6,750 bases of DNA from CAYJBP01 sp964372025 (GTDB taxonomy: Bacteria > Bacillota > Dehalobacteriia > UBA4068): the NCBI GenBank assembly GCA_964372025.1, contig CAYJPF010000129.1, positions 1 to 6,750 of the forward strand, read 5' to 3'. Positions 6,650 to 6,750 of the stretch are shown in pieces. The position numbers and the translations under genes were made by a program. The notes below the pieces were generated by a model. The model was given only the letters and a program-made list of their open reading frames with translations, had not been told where the DNA came from and ran no database searches. Numbering within the stretch: the stretch's first letter is position 1; each line of letters opens with the position of its first letter.

Positions 6650-6674
6650 TAAATATTGTTTTTAGCAATATTTA
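6650..6674. promoter_or_regulatory. Inverted repeat next to the -35 box, possible operator
   Basis: TAAATATTG at 6650-6658 is mirrored by CAATATTTA at 6666-6674 with seven bases between, a perfect 9-bp inverted repeat. It ends three bases upstream of the -35 hexamer, a place where a dimeric regulator could act. The arms are almost all A/T, so chance is a real alternative in a region this AT-rich. No regulator gene is in the window. Confidence 0.35.
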
Positions 6675-6730
6675 ATTAAAGGGCAAAAGATTAGAGCTGT
6701 CGCAATATAAAGTTTTACTCAATTTTTTAC

Positions 6731-6750
6731 AAAAAATTGCGGGGTTTTAG
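6731..6750 (-). terminator. Possible right half of a terminator cut by the window edge
   Basis: On the minus strand AAAACCCCGCAA is followed by TTTTTT. This is the shape of the descending arm plus U-tract of an intrinsic terminator; the ascending arm (expected to contain TTGCGGGGTTTT) would lie just outside the window. If so, it ends a minus-strand gene upstream of the operon and isolates the operon from it. Only half is visible, so this is inference. Confidence 0.35.

Noticed and set aside
6720..6739. Palindrome CAATTTTTT-AC-AAAAAATTG as a terminator on its own
   Set aside because: The stem is almost entirely A/T with a two-base loop, too weak for termination; it is better explained as the U-tract region of a terminator lying mostly outside the window.

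Overview
The window is AT-rich and carries strong AGGAGG-type ribosome binding sites, an extended -10 promoter and intrinsic terminators with U-tracts. Together with PAS/GGDEF/GAF proteins of this style, this suggests a Bacillota genome, possibly Negativicutes or Clostridia. That placement is inference, not something the sequence proves.

Layout. Both large genes are on the minus strand and form one operon, read from right to left. A promoter (TTGGAA, 17 bp, TATAAT, with an extended TG) at 6618-6646 leads into a 1326-residue gene (2566-6546). After 37 bp with its own strong ribosome binding site comes a 639-residue gene (609-2528). A 13-bp stem with a U-tract at 559-591 ends the operon. The right edge (about 6731-6750) looks like half of another terminator, probably of the gene upstream.

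Function. Both products are soluble cyclic-di-GMP enzymes with no membrane segment or signal peptide. The large one reads PAS-PAS-GGDEF-GAF-PAS(Cys-rich)-GAF-GGDEF(divergent)-EAL. The small one reads PAS-PAS-GGDEF-GAF and is a clear paralog of the N-terminal half of the large one, ending where its first GAF ends. Motifs predict an active cyclase without a product-inhibition site plus a complete phosphodiesterase in the large protein. The small protein has an active cyclase with an intact inhibition site. The operon would thus couple synthesis and breakdown of c-di-GMP to several cytoplasmic sensory inputs whose ligands cannot be read from sequence.

Left flank (1-608). This holds no confident gene. 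It contains a direct repeat of period 244 bp (1-123 and 245-367; first 51 bp identical), a 24-bp imperfect stem between the copies whose three mismatches all become G-U pairs only in minus-strand RNA, and on the minus strand a short, apparently frameshifted basic ORF whose C-terminal part recurs in both copies. Between this and the operon terminator lie a few very short ORFs of doubtful status. The repeat continues off the left edge, so it is incomplete here.
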